Source: CBDEGU01 sp965238045
Lineage (GTDB): Bacteria > Acidobacteriota > Terriglobia > Bryobacterales > UBA6623
Reading direction: 5' to 3'
NCBI GenBank assembly: GCA_965238045.1
Contig: CBDEGU010000005.1
Location: 62,001-126,000, forward strand
DNA length: 64,000 nt
Below the pieces are notes generated by a model. It worked only from the letters and a program-made list of their open reading frames with translations, ran no database searches and was not told the DNA's origin. The translations under genes and the position numbers were made by a program. Within the stretch, counting starts at the first letter, position 1, and each line of letters opens with the position of its first letter. Shown here piece by piece: positions 1-10,769 of this stretch.

Positions 1-689
1 AGCCCGGCGCGCCGGGCAATGAGTGGCGTGAAGCCGAGGACTGGCCCATTCCCGCCGTCGACACCGCCTACTTCCTCTCTCCGGCCACCGGCGGCGAGGG
101 AGGTCTCGGCCTGCAAGCGCCAAGATCCGCCAAGGCCTCGACCACCTACACCAGCGACCCGGCCCACCCCGCGCCCCTGCCGGTGCGGGGATTTCCCGGC
201 GCCCGCGACGCCCGCGATTACGAGCAGCACGCCGAGCCGCAAACCTTCACGACCGAACCGCTCACCGCCGCCGTCGAGTGGACCGGCGCGGTGCGAGCGG
301 AGCTATACGTTTCCTCGAACGTCAAAGACACCGACTTCATCGTGCGCCTGAGCGACGTGTATCCCGACGGCCGCTCGATCCTCATCATGGACAAGATACA
401 GCGGGCGCGCTTTCGCGAAGGCTTCGATCGCGAGGTATTCATGGAGCCGGACAAAGTGTACAAGCTGACGTTCGAGATCGGCTCGATAAGTCAGATCTTC
501 AACAAAGGTCACCGCATTCGCATCACCGTAGGCAGCACCGGCGCGCACTTCTACGAACCCAACCCCAATACCGGGGGGCCCATGACCATCGAGCCGCCGG
601 AGAAAATGCTCGTCGCGGAAAACACCATCCACCACACCCGCGACAATACCTCGCGCGTAATCGCGCCGGTGATCAAGACCGGCCAATAG
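1..689 (+). CDS. CocE/NonD-family hydrolase, C-terminal part (partial)
   Basis: The reading frame is open from base 3 to the stop at 687-689, so only the last 228 or so residues are present. They match the end of the alpha/beta-hydrolase core and the C-terminal jelly-roll (X-Pro dipeptidyl-peptidase C-terminal domain) of CocE/NonD hydrolases. Typical segments are 'LSDVYPDGRSILI', 'VYKLTFEIGSISQIFNKGHR' and 'RITVGSTGAHFYEPNPNTGG'. Family members are usually secreted acyl-esterases or peptidases. The catalytic triad lies upstream of the window, so substrate and activity cannot be judged. It is followed 33 bases later by two amidohydrolase genes on the same strand, which suggests a small hydrolytic operon. 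Confidence 0.85.
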   Translation, partial: PGAPGNEWREAEDWPIPAVDTAYFLSPATGGEGGLGLQAPRSAKASTTYTSDPAHPAPLPVRGFPGARDARDYEQHAEPQTFTTEPLTAAVEWTGAVRAELYVSSNVKDTDFIVRLSDVYPDGRSILIMDKIQRARFREGFDREVFMEPDKVYKLTFEIGSISQIFNKGHRIRITVGSTGAHFYEPNPNTGGPMTIEPPEKMLVAENTIHHTRDNTSRVIAPVIKTGQ

Positions 690-722
690 GTCCCGAGACA
701 ACTTACGACGCTGGACGCCAAC

Positions 723-1508
723 ATGATCTGGGATCTGCACTGCCACTTCACGAATTTCGAAGGCCGCACGCCCGACGAGCGCATGGCGAATCTCATCCGC
801 TTCGCCGATCGCATGGGGATCGAGCGCCTCATGCTCTACCTCGGCTTTCCGCCGCATCCTCATGACCCGACCCCCGAGGAGATGACTCACATCAACGATC
901 AAGTCATTGAGGCTCTAACGCACTGGCATCACCGCGCCTTCGGCTTTGTCTACCTCAACCCCAACCATCTCGATTTCAGCCTGCGCGAATTCGACCGCTG
1001 CGTGCGCCGCGGGCCGATGGTCGGCATCAAGCTGTGGATCGCCAAGCGCTGCAACGCGCCCGAACTCGACCCCATCATCCGCCGGGCGGCGTCCATGAAC
1101 GCCCTGATCTTTCAGCACACCTGGATGAAGACAACCGGCAACCATCCGGGCGAATCCACACCCATGGACTTGGCCGAGCTGGCCGACCGCCACCCGGACG
1201 TTCCCATCATTTGCGGTCATACGGGCGGGGACTGGGAGCGCGACATTCGCGCCATACGCGAGCGCACGAACGTTTCCATCGGCATTGGCGGCTCCGACCC
1301 GACCAGCGGTTTTGTCGAGATGGGCGTCCGCGAACTCGGCGCCGAACGCGTGCTCTACGGCAGCGACGCCGGCGGCCGAAGTTTCGCCTCACAACTCGCC
1401 AAGGTGCAAGGCGCGCGCATTTCCGAATCCGATAAGCAACTCATCCTCGGCGAGAATCTCAAGCGGATGCTCGGGCCCATCCTCAAGCGCAAGGCGGTCG
1501 CGGCGTGA
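723..1508 (+). CDS. amidohydrolase-family protein (amidohydrolase 2 type)
   Basis: A 261-residue TIM-barrel metal-dependent hydrolase. The N-terminal metal motif is 'WDLHCHF' (residues 3-9). Further barrel ligands are expected at 'IFQHTW' and 'IICGHTGG', and the late aspartate is in 'VLYGSDAG' near residue 215. Members of this family (PF04909) decarboxylate or hydrolyse small carboxylates and amides; the substrate here is unknown. The protein lacks a signal peptide and should be cytoplasmic. Its stop codon overlaps the GTG start of the next amidohydrolase (GTGA overlap), so the two are translationally coupled and probably act together. Confidence 0.88.
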   Translation: MIWDLHCHFTNFEGRTPDERMANLIRFADRMGIERLMLYLGFPPHPHDPTPEEMTHINDQVIEALTHWHHRAFGFVYLNPNHLDFSLREFDRCVRRGPMVGIKLWIAKRCNAPELDPIIRRAASMNALIFQHTWMKTTGNHPGESTPMDLAELADRHPDVPIICGHTGGDWERDIRAIRERTNVSIGIGGSDPTSGFVEMGVRELGAERVLYGSDAGGRSFASQLAKVQGARISESDKQLILGENLKRMLGPILKRKAVAA

Positions 1509-2264
1509 TCATCGACACGAACGTATATCTTTCACGCTGGCCCTTTCGCCGCCTGCATGGCGACGAGCCCGAGCAACTCGTCGCCAAGCTGATCGAGAAC
1601 AACGTCAGCCAGGCCTGGGCCGGCTCCTTCGACGCCATCCTGCACGAAGATCTAAGCGCCGCCAATGCCCGCCTCGCCGCCGATTGCCGCGCCTACGGCA
1701 AAGGTCTGCTGCTGCCCTTCGGCTCGGTGAACCCGGCGCTTCCCGACTGGCAAGAAGATTTTCGCCGCTGCCACGAGAACCACAAGATGCGGGGCATTCG
1801 TCTGCATCCGAACTACCATGGCTATACGCTCGATAATCCGCGCTTCGGCGAGTTGGCCGCACTGGCGGCCCGGACGGGAATGGTCGTTCAGGTGGTCCTG
1901 AGCATGGAAGACGAGCGCACCCAGCACCCGCTCGTCCGAGGTCGATACCGGCCCCCTGCTCAGGGTCGTGAGAAGAACGCCCGGCCTTCGTCTCGTCATT
2001 CTCAACCGCATGCGCGAGCCATCGGGCAAACTACTCGGGCGGCTCTCCTACACCGGCGAAGTCTATTTTGATTTCGCCAGGCTTGAGGGCGTGGGCGGCA
2101 TCAACCGCTTGCTTGAGGCTGTCCCGGAAGACCGTGTGCTCTTCGGCTCGTATTTCCCTTTCTTCTATTTCGAGTCCGCATTACTAAAACTCAAAGAGGC
2201 GGCCCTAACCGAGTCCCAACAGGAAGCCATACTAGAAGGCAACGCCGCCCTCCTCCTGGGTTAA
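1505..2264 (+). pseudogene. second amidohydrolase, single-base frameshift
   Basis: It starts at a GTG overlapping the previous stop. The first part (1505 to about 1937) carries 'IIDTNVYLSRWPFRRL' and 'MRGIRLHPNYHGY', and the second part carries the family's C-terminal 'EDRVLFGSYFPFF' and 'ILEGNAALLL', but in another frame. Removing one C of the CC at 1936-1937 rejoins the frames as HPLV-EVDTGPLL, giving a protein of about 252 residues, normal for the family. It is the paralogue and coupled partner of the gene before it. Either the gene is freshly inactivated or this is a base-call error; the sequence alone cannot tell. Confidence 0.75.
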
Positions 2265-2521
2265 CACCGAGGCCAACCCGCAAACCGAGCCGCGCACGTA
2301 AGTAAGCGGTCCCGCCAAAAAGCCACGACCGAAAAAGGGTGACAGGATGGAGTGAATCCCAAAAGTGAGTCAGTGGAATTCTGGACACTTTTCCTCGAAT
2401 GGAAAGGCTTCTGGAACGGGGGATATCCTGGGACCCAAGGCAGAAGAGACAGGCACGTTCCCGGCCTCATTCTTGCGTCCAACCTGGTTGCTCGAAATAG
2501 GAAGCTGTCCCTGATCCCACC
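2265..2521. other. intergenic remnant with REP-like fragments
   Basis: No gene is visible. The stretch holds fragments such as 'gacaggcacgttcccgg' (about 2450) and 'gaagctgtccctgatccc' (about 2500). Such 'ggggacaggcac' pieces are common as dispersed repeat debris next to transposase-derived sequence, and a related fragment occurs near 60,470. It marks the left edge of the lower-GC insertion that holds the next gene. Confidence 0.35.
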
Positions 2522-4129
2522 TCATCGACTCGAAATGGGGAGATGCTTTCCGCAATACCCAATGACGATCTTCTCTCTTTCGGAGTCCCAGTGAAAATGC
2601 ACCCTTATCGTCTTTGTGGCATTATCGTCGACACCCATCTTGAGGTGTCGAAACATCTCGATCTGGTGTGCCTCGTACTCAAACGTCCTCTGTCGCCGCA
2701 TCGCCTTGTTTTCCATTACGGTTTCTGATTCCTTTGCGGCGTATTCATTCTTGCCAAACACTTTTCGGGCCTCGCTATCACTGCCCTGGATCATCTTGTT
2801 TCGGTATTCTGTGACTAATCGTCTCAGCATATCGAGGAGCCGTCTCCCGTATACGAAGTGATCCGTGCTGCGTGCGCTGTCTCTGGCGCTTTCCAGCACG
2901 ATGCACTCCGCCCCGTACAAATCCTCAATGACGTCCAGGCAATCCAGCGGGCTAGGCGACTTAGAGCTGCAGACAAGCTTTAACAAGGTCTCAACATCAA
3001 AAGTGCCGCTTCTCTCTCCACCAGCGTCTTCGAGTTGGCTCTTTAGTGCTTGATTGGCATACCTCTGTTCCCTGATTTCGTCCCTCGCCTCATTCAGGTC
3101 TTCTGTGATAGCTGAAAGTTCCGATGCAATTTGGTTATTATCTTCCTCTAGGGTGGTGGTCCATTCCAGAATCTTGCCAAGTTCTTCCTGAACCTGCGAG
3201 GCGGCCAATTGGTCGCCTCGCACGCGGATAGCTTGCAGCCGACGTCGCAACGCAAGCTGCACTACCCCCTCGGGCCTGATGCGATCGCGCTGCCTACGAG
3301 TATTGGTGTGGTTCGTAACCCACGCTAGCAGTTGCGTGACCCTCTCATGTTGGGTGTTCCCCCAGGCCAGAATGTCCTCGGACAGAAAAAGGCTATTCCG
3401 AATCACACCCGTTCGCGCACGTGTATACAGAATATTGACTGCGCCATTCCAGGCCGAGTAGCGTTGGCCCATGACTTCGACCATTTCGTAGCTATTGAAC
3501 TCCTGGGAAATCTCCACGACCTGTGCGAGTCCGACCAGTTTCCGCTGCAGATCCGTGACGTCTAGTAGGTAGGTTCCTTCTCTCGTTGGGCTCACAAGCA
3601 CGATAGGGCAGTTGCGACCTTCTCTCTCCATTTCCCCAAGCAGAGCTCGGTAGGAGTTCTCGTCCTCACCGGCGGCCTTTACCTCCACGCCCGACACCGA
3701 CGGCGCAAAGTCAGCGTCACCGGCCCGATGAATATTGTTGGCGACGTAGCCCACGACACGTGGCCGAGAAGCCATGACGGGACTCGCGATGAGCGTACTG
3801 TGCTCCTCGGTCTTCACGATACAAGAGAACTCGATGCTGCCCTTATAGATCTTCAGGCCAAGCTCAGTGATCCATTGCCGTCCGTGAACGGTCTCGTCGG
3901 GGTGTCTCAGCACCCACGCGTAGAGAGAAGGCTCGTCGTCGTCCGTTGCATAGATTCGGAGCCAAGAACGGGAATCATCCTGATAGTGATTGTACTCACC
4001 TTCTTGCCTTAGCTTGTCGGGGTGCAATCCGTAACCTAGGCGCTCCTTGAGCCAGCCGCCAATAGCCTTGAAGATCGCTTCTTCCGCTCCGGCCCCCTCA
4101 AACGTTAAGTGATTTGCATAAACGAGCAT
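2522..4129 (-). CDS. uncharacterised 535-residue accessory protein
   Basis: I do not recognise the function. It starts at ATG 4127-4129 with an AGAGGTGACC ribosome site just upstream. Residues 1-100 look like a compact folded domain (an 'AIGGWLKERLGYGLHPDKLR' segment, then a run of tryptophans). Residues 150-260 contain 'GRNCPIVLVSPTREGTYLLD' and 'LQRKLVGLAQVVEI'. A coiled-coil stretch covers about 300-370. The extreme C-terminus ('TIRVHFHWDSEREKIVIGYC', then GKHL) has the look of a small beta domain. No catalytic motif, signal peptide or membrane segment is evident. Its base composition is visibly lower in GC than its neighbours, it is monocistronic, and it sits where a sulfatase lost its 5' end, all signs of horizontal acquisition. 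A defence-related role is possible but unproven. Confidence 0.7.
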   Translation of the reverse strand: MLVYANHLTFEGAGAEEAIFKAIGGWLKERLGYGLHPDKLRQEGEYNHYQDDSRSWLRIYATDDDEPSLYAWVLRHPDETVHGRQWITELGLKIYKGSIEFSCIVKTEEHSTLIASPVMASRPRVVGYVANNIHRAGDADFAPSVSGVEVKAAGEDENSYRALLGEMEREGRNCPIVLVSPTREGTYLLDVTDLQRKLVGLAQVVEISQEFNSYEMVEVMGQRYSAWNGAVNILYTRARTGVIRNSLFLSEDILAWGNTQHERVTQLLAWVTNHTNTRRQRDRIRPEGVVQLALRRRLQAIRVRGDQLAASQVQEELGKILEWTTTLEEDNNQIASELSAITEDLNEARDEIREQRYANQALKSQLEDAGGERSGTFDVETLLKLVCSSKSPSPLDCLDVIEDLYGAECIVLESARDSARSTDHFVYGRRLLDMLRRLVTEYRNKMIQGSDSEARKVFGKNEYAAKESETVMENKAMRRQRTFEYEAHQIEMFRHLKMGVDDNATKTIRVHFHWDSEREKIVIGYCGKHLPISSR

Positions 4130-4415
4130 CTTATGGTCACCTCTGTCGAGTCCAAGATACTAATACTATTGCGAATCAGGATGCGGATTGGCAATGGAAC
4201 AGTGGTGCTTGGAAACGTGGGAAACATCGGATCAGTCCCTATTTCGACGGAGACATGGAGTATTCGCCAGTATCCGGTTTTCAGTGTAGTTTTCGGAGTT
4301 CAGCCGCGCCCGCCACCTCAGGCAACCCAATCGCCAGCAACGCGGCGGACGGCATCGGCCCGCATTCGCTATCCTTCACTAATGTTCTCCATTCCTGTTG
4401 TGCAGAGGTTGAGCT
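4130..4415. other. spacer between the accessory gene and the truncated sulfatase
   Basis: No supported gene. On the minus strand it must hold the promoter of the 535-residue protein. On the plus strand there is no signal peptide or 'RPNI' segment that could serve the downstream sulfatase in any frame, so sulfatase homology seems to begin only at about 4450. Confidence 0.4.
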
Positions 4416-5783
<1,368 letters not shown>

Positions 5784-5827
5784 GTGACAAGAGGAGGATT
5801 CCGGCGAATGGGGTATTTCTTGCCTAG

Positions 5828-7400
5828 GAGCCTGTCCGAGTATTGGTCATTTTCTTCTTTGAGAAAAAACACAAGTGGGCGATAATGGTTTATGGGAAAA
5901 ACTTACCGCCCCTACCTTCCCGAGCAAGAACTGCTGCTGCCTCCTAGTTTGCGCGATTGGCTGCCGGAAAGCCACCTCGTCTACTTCGTCAGCGACGTGG
6001 TCGATCAACTGGATTTGTCGGCGATCGAGAAGGTCTATGAAAAGGAGTGGCGCGGCCAGCCGCCTTACCATCCGCGGCTGATGGTGAAGCTGCTGCTCTA
6101 CGGCTACTGCCTGGGGGTGCGTTCCTCGCGCAAGATCGCCGAGCGTCTGGTCGAGGACGTGCCTTTTCGGGTGTTGGCGGCCGGCAATCAGCCCGACTTC
6201 CGCACGATTTCCGACTTTCGCAAGATCCACCTGGAAGCGCTGCACCAGCTGTTCGAGCAGGTGTTGCGGCTGGCGCTGGAAGCCGGGGCGATGAAGCTGG
6301 GTCGGGTGGCGCTGGACGGCACGAAGATGAAAGCCAACGCCTCCAAGCACAAGGCCATGAGTTGGGGGCGGATGAAGCAAACCGAGCAGCAGATTGCCGC
6401 CGAGGTCCAACAGATGCTGACCGAAGCGGAGAGGGCCGATGCCGCCGAGGACGCCCGCTACGGGCCTGAGCAGACGGGCCAGGAGCTGCCCGAGGAGTTG
6501 CAGCGCCGCCAGACGCGGCTGGAAAAGATTCGGCAAGCCCAGAGAGCCCTAAAACAAAGGGCGCGCGACAAAGCGGCCGCCCAAGACCACTCAGCCGACG
6601 ACGTCCGCAAAGCGAAGCCGCGCGACAAGGATCAGTACAACTTCAGCGATCCGGAATCGCGCATCATGAAAGGCGGCGACGGGTTCTTGCAGGCCTACAA
6701 CGCGCAGGCGGCGGTGGAGGGGGTCTGTCAGTTGATCGTGGGGCAGACGGTGACGCAGGCGGCGAACGACAAACAACAACTGCAGCCGCTGCTCGAAGCG
6801 GTCGAGCAGCAGGCGGGGCAGCGGCCACAACAAGTGTTGGCCGACAGCGGCTATTGTTCGGAGCAGAATCTGCAATCTTTGGAATCGGCCGCCGCGCCGG
6901 AGAACAAGATTGAGGCTTACATCGCCACGAAGAAAGACAAGCACGGGGAGCGGCCACCGCCAGCGAAGCGCGGACCCTTGCGGCGGGGAGCAACGCGGCT
7001 GGAGCGGATGAAACGCAAATTGCAGACGCGGGCTGGAGCGAAGGTTTACGCCCAACGCAAGGGGATCGTCGAGCCGGTGTTTGGTCAGATCAAACAGGGG
7101 CGCGGGATGCGAGGGTTTCTCTTGCGCGGGTTGGAGAAGGTGCGCGGCGAATGGGCGTTGATTTGCCTGACGCACAACATATTGAAGATGCACACCCTCT
7201 GCCATGGATAGCAAGAAGGAAATGCGGTTCGAAGAGTTCGCGGAGGCTTCTGCGGGGCGCGAGAAACTGCTGCCAGGCGGTGTTTGTCCATCCCGCCCGA
7301 CTTCGACCGCCCGAGCCCTGCCTTTGCCGAACGAGTAAATCTCCCGCCGGAAATTCAACCCAGCACCAAAACCGTGCCAAGCTGATACTCGGACGGACTC
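5828..7400 (+). mobile_element. complete IS1182-family insertion sequence
   Basis: The element is 1573 bp. The left end reads GAGCCTGTCCGAGTAT, and the right end, read on the other strand, GAGTCCGTCCGAGTAT (14 of 16 identical). It is flanked by CTAG at 5824-5827 and CTAG at 7401-7404, the palindromic 4-bp target typical of IS1182. It holds one intact transposase. Removing the element together with one CTAG restores a continuous reading frame (5808 joined to 8824), which proves the ends. Confidence 0.96.
5892..7211 (+). CDS. IS1182-family transposase
   Basis: A 439-residue DDE transposase with the N-terminal DUF772 domain ('YHPRLMVKLLLYGYCLG', residues 58-75) followed by the DDE_Tnp_1 core. 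The first catalytic Asp is in 'VALDGTKMKANASKH', the second in 'VLADSGYCSEQNL', and the Glu in 'GIVEPVFGQIKQGRGMRGF'. The reading frame is full length and undamaged, so the element may still be active. An in-frame ATG a few codons upstream is not available; another ATG at 5875 is in a different frame. A deleted relative of this element lies at 52,532-52,816. Confidence 0.95.
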   Translation: MGKTYRPYLPEQELLLPPSLRDWLPESHLVYFVSDVVDQLDLSAIEKVYEKEWRGQPPYHPRLMVKLLLYGYCLGVRSSRKIAERLVEDVPFRVLAAGNQPDFRTISDFRKIHLEALHQLFEQVLRLALEAGAMKLGRVALDGTKMKANASKHKAMSWGRMKQTEQQIAAEVQQMLTEAERADAAEDARYGPEQTGQELPEELQRRQTRLEKIRQAQRALKQRARDKAAAQDHSADDVRKAKPRDKDQYNFSDPESRIMKGGDGFLQAYNAQAAVEGVCQLIVGQTVTQAANDKQQLQPLLEAVEQQAGQRPQQVLADSGYCSEQNLQSLESAAAPENKIEAYIATKKDKHGERPPPAKRGPLRRGATRLERMKRKLQTRAGAKVYAQRKGIVEPVFGQIKQGRGMRGFLLRGLEKVRGEWALICLTHNILKMHTLCHG

Positions 7401-8989
7401 CTAGCAGTCGAGTTACGGCCTTCTGTCTCGTCGGCTTGGCGCTGCTGCTGCTTGTCTCCTCCGCAATCGCCGCCGAGCCTGCCGGCGATAGGCGCCTTCG
7501 GCCCTGGGCCGAGAATCCGTCCTATTGGCAGTACAAGGGCCAGCCGGTCTTGCTGCTGGGCGGAAGCGACGACGACAATCTCTTTCAGTGGCTTGACGAG
7601 CCATTGCGGGCGCAACTCGATCTGCTGGCCGAGACCAGGGGCAACTACGTTCGCAATACCATGTCGGACCGGGTGAACCGGGGCCACGAGGTCTACCCAT
7701 TCGAGAAACTCTCGAGCGGCAAGTACGACCTGGACTCATGGAATGCGGAATACTGGCGGCGGTTCGAGCGCTTTCTTCGCTGGACCGCGGAGCGGGATAT
7801 TATCGTGCAGATTGAAGTGTGGGACCGTTTTGATCATAGCCGGGAAAATTGGACCCCGCATCCGCTGAACCCAAAGAACAACGTCAACTACACATATCAA
7901 GAGTCCGGCTACGCGGCCGAGTATCCCGAGCATCCGGGGCGCAACAAGCAGCCGTTTTTCTACTCCACGCCCGGCCAGCGCAACAACGCCGTCCTCTTGA
8001 AATACCAGCAGCGTTTTGTCGGCAAGATGCTGTCCTATTCCCTCCAACACGGCCACGTTCTCTACTGCATGGACAACGAGACGAAAGGGGACCCGGAGTG
8101 GGGCCGCCACTGGGCGCTCTACATCAAGAACAAGGCGCGGCGGGCCGGAACGCGCGTCTATCTGACCGAGATGTGGGACGACTGGGACATCAAAGCCGAG
8201 CGTCACCGGCTGACGCTGGATCATCCCGAACTCTATGACTTTGTGGACGTGTCACAGAACAATCACAACAAGGGCGAGCAGCATTGGGAGAACGCTCTAT
8301 GGATGCGCGACTATCTGGCCTCGAACCCTCGCCCGATCAACACGGTCAAAACCTATGGCGCCGATGGGAACAAGTTCGGTCATAGCGACGACGACGGCAT
8401 CGAGCGCTTCTGGAGGCACCTGCTGGCTGGATTCGCATCGGCCCGTTTTCACCGGCCCGATTCGGGGCAGGGACTGAACCCGAAGGCGCAAGCCTCGATC
8501 CGCGCGACGCGCAAACTCGAGTCGATCGTGAAGCTGTGGGATCTCTCGCCGGCACAGGATTTGCTCGGCGATCGCGACGACAATGAGGCCTACGCGGCTA
8601 CAGGGGCCACAGGGGCGGGCAAGGTCTATGTAGTCTACTTCCCTGCTGGAGGACCCGGTGCGGGAAGGATTCAGCTCAAGGCCGCGCCGGGCGATTATCA
8701 GGTTCGCTGGATCTCGGTGAGTACTGGCGAGTGGGGCGAGAAAGTGCGCATTCGCTCGGAAGCATCCGCGACGCTCGATGCGCCCGCCGGGGGGCACTGG
8801 GTCGCGGTCGTTGTCGCCAAGTAGCGCCGGTAGCGGTCGCCGGGCCGGCCTTTGGTTCAATGTGGTGTGAGGGGGAGCCTGAGGTAAACTCCGCGCCACT
8901 GGGACAAGATTTTCCGCTGACCGCTAACCTTGAGAGACAAAATAACGTCTGTAGTCAGCAAGACCGTTTGTCGAGGAGGGGGGATCACC

Positions 8990-10624
8990 GTGAATTGGAA
9001 AGCTGCCGCACTCGCCGTTTGTCTTTCACTGGCCGCCGCGCCAGCCCTGCTAGCCGCGGAGAACGTCAAGGATTCGTGGCATCAATGGAGGGGGCCGAAC
9101 AACAACGGAGTCGCCGAGGGCGATGCTCCGCTGCATTTTTCGGACACCGAAAACGTGAAATGGAAGATCACAGTCCCGGGCAAGGGCAATTCCACGCCCG
9201 TGATCTGGGGCGACACGATCTTCTTGACGACGGCGGTTCCTACCGAGCCCATTCCAGAAGCGGCCCCGCGCGGGCGGCGAAGAGGTGAGAGCGGCGATCC
9301 CGGAGCCAGGCGCGGCCCAGACGGTCCTGGTGGCCCAGGCGGGGGCTTCGACCCAGCTCGCATGCTGCAACGGCTGCCCGAGGAAGACCGCAAGAAAGCG
9401 GAAGCGCTTCTTGATGGACGAAGCCCGAGAGACCTCAACGAGGAAGAGCGCAACCAATTCCGGGCAATCATGCGAGCGGGTTTCGGCGGCGGACGTGGCA
9501 GGGGCGGCCCTGGCGCTGGAGGACCAGGAGCTGGAGACCCCGGCGCTAGAGGTCCACGCCGCGGAGGTTTCGGGCGCCGGGGGGGCAGAGGCGGCCCCGG
9601 AGGCGGGGGCGGGCCGCTGGTCAATCACAAGTTCGTCGTCATGGCGATCCACAAGAATTCAGGCGAGATTCTCTGGCAGCAGACCGCCGCCGAGACGACG
9701 CCGCACGAGGGACACCATCGTCAATACGGCAGTTTCGCGTCCAACTCGCCCGTGACGGACGGAAAGATGTTGTATGTGAGCTTCGGTTCACGGGGTCTCT
9801 ACGCCTATGATCTCAAGGGGAATCTCAAGTGGAAAAAGAACCTGGGCCCGCTCCGGATGCGGCTGGGCTTCGGCGAGGGCATTGCTCCGATCCTCCACGA
9901 TCAGTACCTGGTGATTCAGAACGACCACGAGGATCAGTCCTTTATCGTGGTTCTCGACAAGACCAGTGGCGAAGAAATCTGGCGGGCCGAGCGCGACGAG
10001 CACAGCAGTTGGGCGCAGCCGATTGTCGTGGAATTCGAAGGCCGGAAACAACTTGTGACTGGTTCCACCCGCGTCAGAACCTATGATCTCGCCAGCGGCG
10101 AGCTGATTTGGGAAGCCGGCGGCCTTGGCGGCAATGCGATTCCGGCTCTCGTCAGTGTCGGCGACAAGATGGTGATCGCGATGACGGGCTGGCGCGACGC
10201 CAACGCCATGGGAATCAAGCTCGGCGGCAAAGGGGATCTGACCGGGAACCCGGACTATATCAAGTGGACGAACCGGAAAGGCAACTCCTACACGCCCTCG
10301 CCGGTCCTGCATGACGGAATCTTGTATTTTGTCAGCGACCGGGGAACCGTCAGCGCCCTGAACGCCGAGACAGGCGAGAAGTATTATCTGCAACAGCGGC
10401 TGCCAACCCCGTCTTCGTTTAAGGCGTCTCCGGTAGCAGCGAACGGGAAGCTCTATCTGGCCAGCGAGACGGGTGAGGTTACGGTCTTAAAGCTCGGCAA
10501 GAGCTACGAAGTTCTCGCGACCAACACGATGGGCGAAGAGATGTTTGTTTCCTCGCCCGTGATTGTCGGCAGCGATCTCTTCCTGCGAAGCCAGGACGAG
10601 TTGTTTTGCGTCAGTGCCGAGTAG
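8990..10624 (+). CDS. exported PQQ-like beta-propeller protein with a Gly-rich insert
   Basis: 544 residues from a GTG at 8990, chosen because a strong GAGGAGGGGGG site precedes it and a clean signal peptide follows ('AALAVCLSLAAAPALLAAEN'). Propeller blades of the outer-membrane PQQ/BamB type are seen: 'WHQWRGPNNNGVA', 'GLYAYDLKGNLKWKKNLG', 'GEEIWRAERDEHSSWAQP' and 'YDLASGELIWEAGG'. Between the first strand and the second blade (about residues 95-210) lies a long Arg/Gly/Pro-rich insertion with a helical 'LPEEDRKKAEALL' island. There is no haem site and no dehydrogenase catalytic motif, so a scaffold or binding role is more likely than an enzyme. Confidence 0.85.
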   Translation: MNWKAAALAVCLSLAAAPALLAAENVKDSWHQWRGPNNNGVAEGDAPLHFSDTENVKWKITVPGKGNSTPVIWGDTIFLTTAVPTEPIPEAAPRGRRRGESGDPGARRGPDGPGGPGGGFDPARMLQRLPEEDRKKAEALLDGRSPRDLNEEERNQFRAIMRAGFGGGRGRGGPGAGGPGAGDPGARGPRRGGFGRRGGRGGPGGGGGPLVNHKFVVMAIHKNSGEILWQQTAAETTPHEGHHRQYGSFASNSPVTDGKMLYVSFGSRGLYAYDLKGNLKWKKNLGPLRMRLGFGEGIAPILHDQYLVIQNDHEDQSFIVVLDKTSGEEIWRAERDEHSSWAQPIVVEFEGRKQLVTGSTRVRTYDLASGELIWEAGGLGGNAIPALVSVGDKMVIAMTGWRDANAMGIKLGGKGDLTGNPDYIKWTNRKGNSYTPSPVLHDGILYFVSDRGTVSALNAETGEKYYLQQRLPTPSSFKASPVAANGKLYLASETGEVTVLKLGKSYEVLATNTMGEEMFVSSPVIVGSDLFLRSQDELFCVSAE

Positions 10625-10769
10625 GCGGCGGCCGGCGGCCCGCCGAAGGAGCGGCGATTCATCCAGACGAAAGGTTGACAACACGGCGCGTTCCATCGCG
10701 TTCCATGGCTCCCGGTAGGATATACTGCAAAGCGCCCGCGCGACATGCGCCAGGGCGAGGAGCTTCCGA

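Larger units (their letters stand above)
5808..8824 (+). pseudogene. secreted TIM-barrel glycoside-hydrolase-like gene interrupted by the IS1182 element
   Basis: The gene is split: codons 1-6 plus two bases of codon 7 lie at 5808-5827 (ATG GGG TAT TTC TTG CCT AG) behind a GAGGAGG ribosome site, and the rest runs 7403-8824. Joined, it begins MGYFLPSSRVTAFCLVG and continues through a hydrophobic signal peptide ending in 'SSAIA'. The mature part (about 455 residues) resembles DUF4038/apiosidase-like TIM-barrel proteins: 'YKGQPVLLLGGSDDDNLFQW', 'IIVQIEVWDRFD', 'LYCMDNETKG' and 'YDFVDVSQNNHNKG'. The downstream half stays open back into the IS but has no native start or export signal start, so secretion should be lost. 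Likely role: degradation of a plant or algal glycan together with the adjacent sulfatase. Confidence 0.88.
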
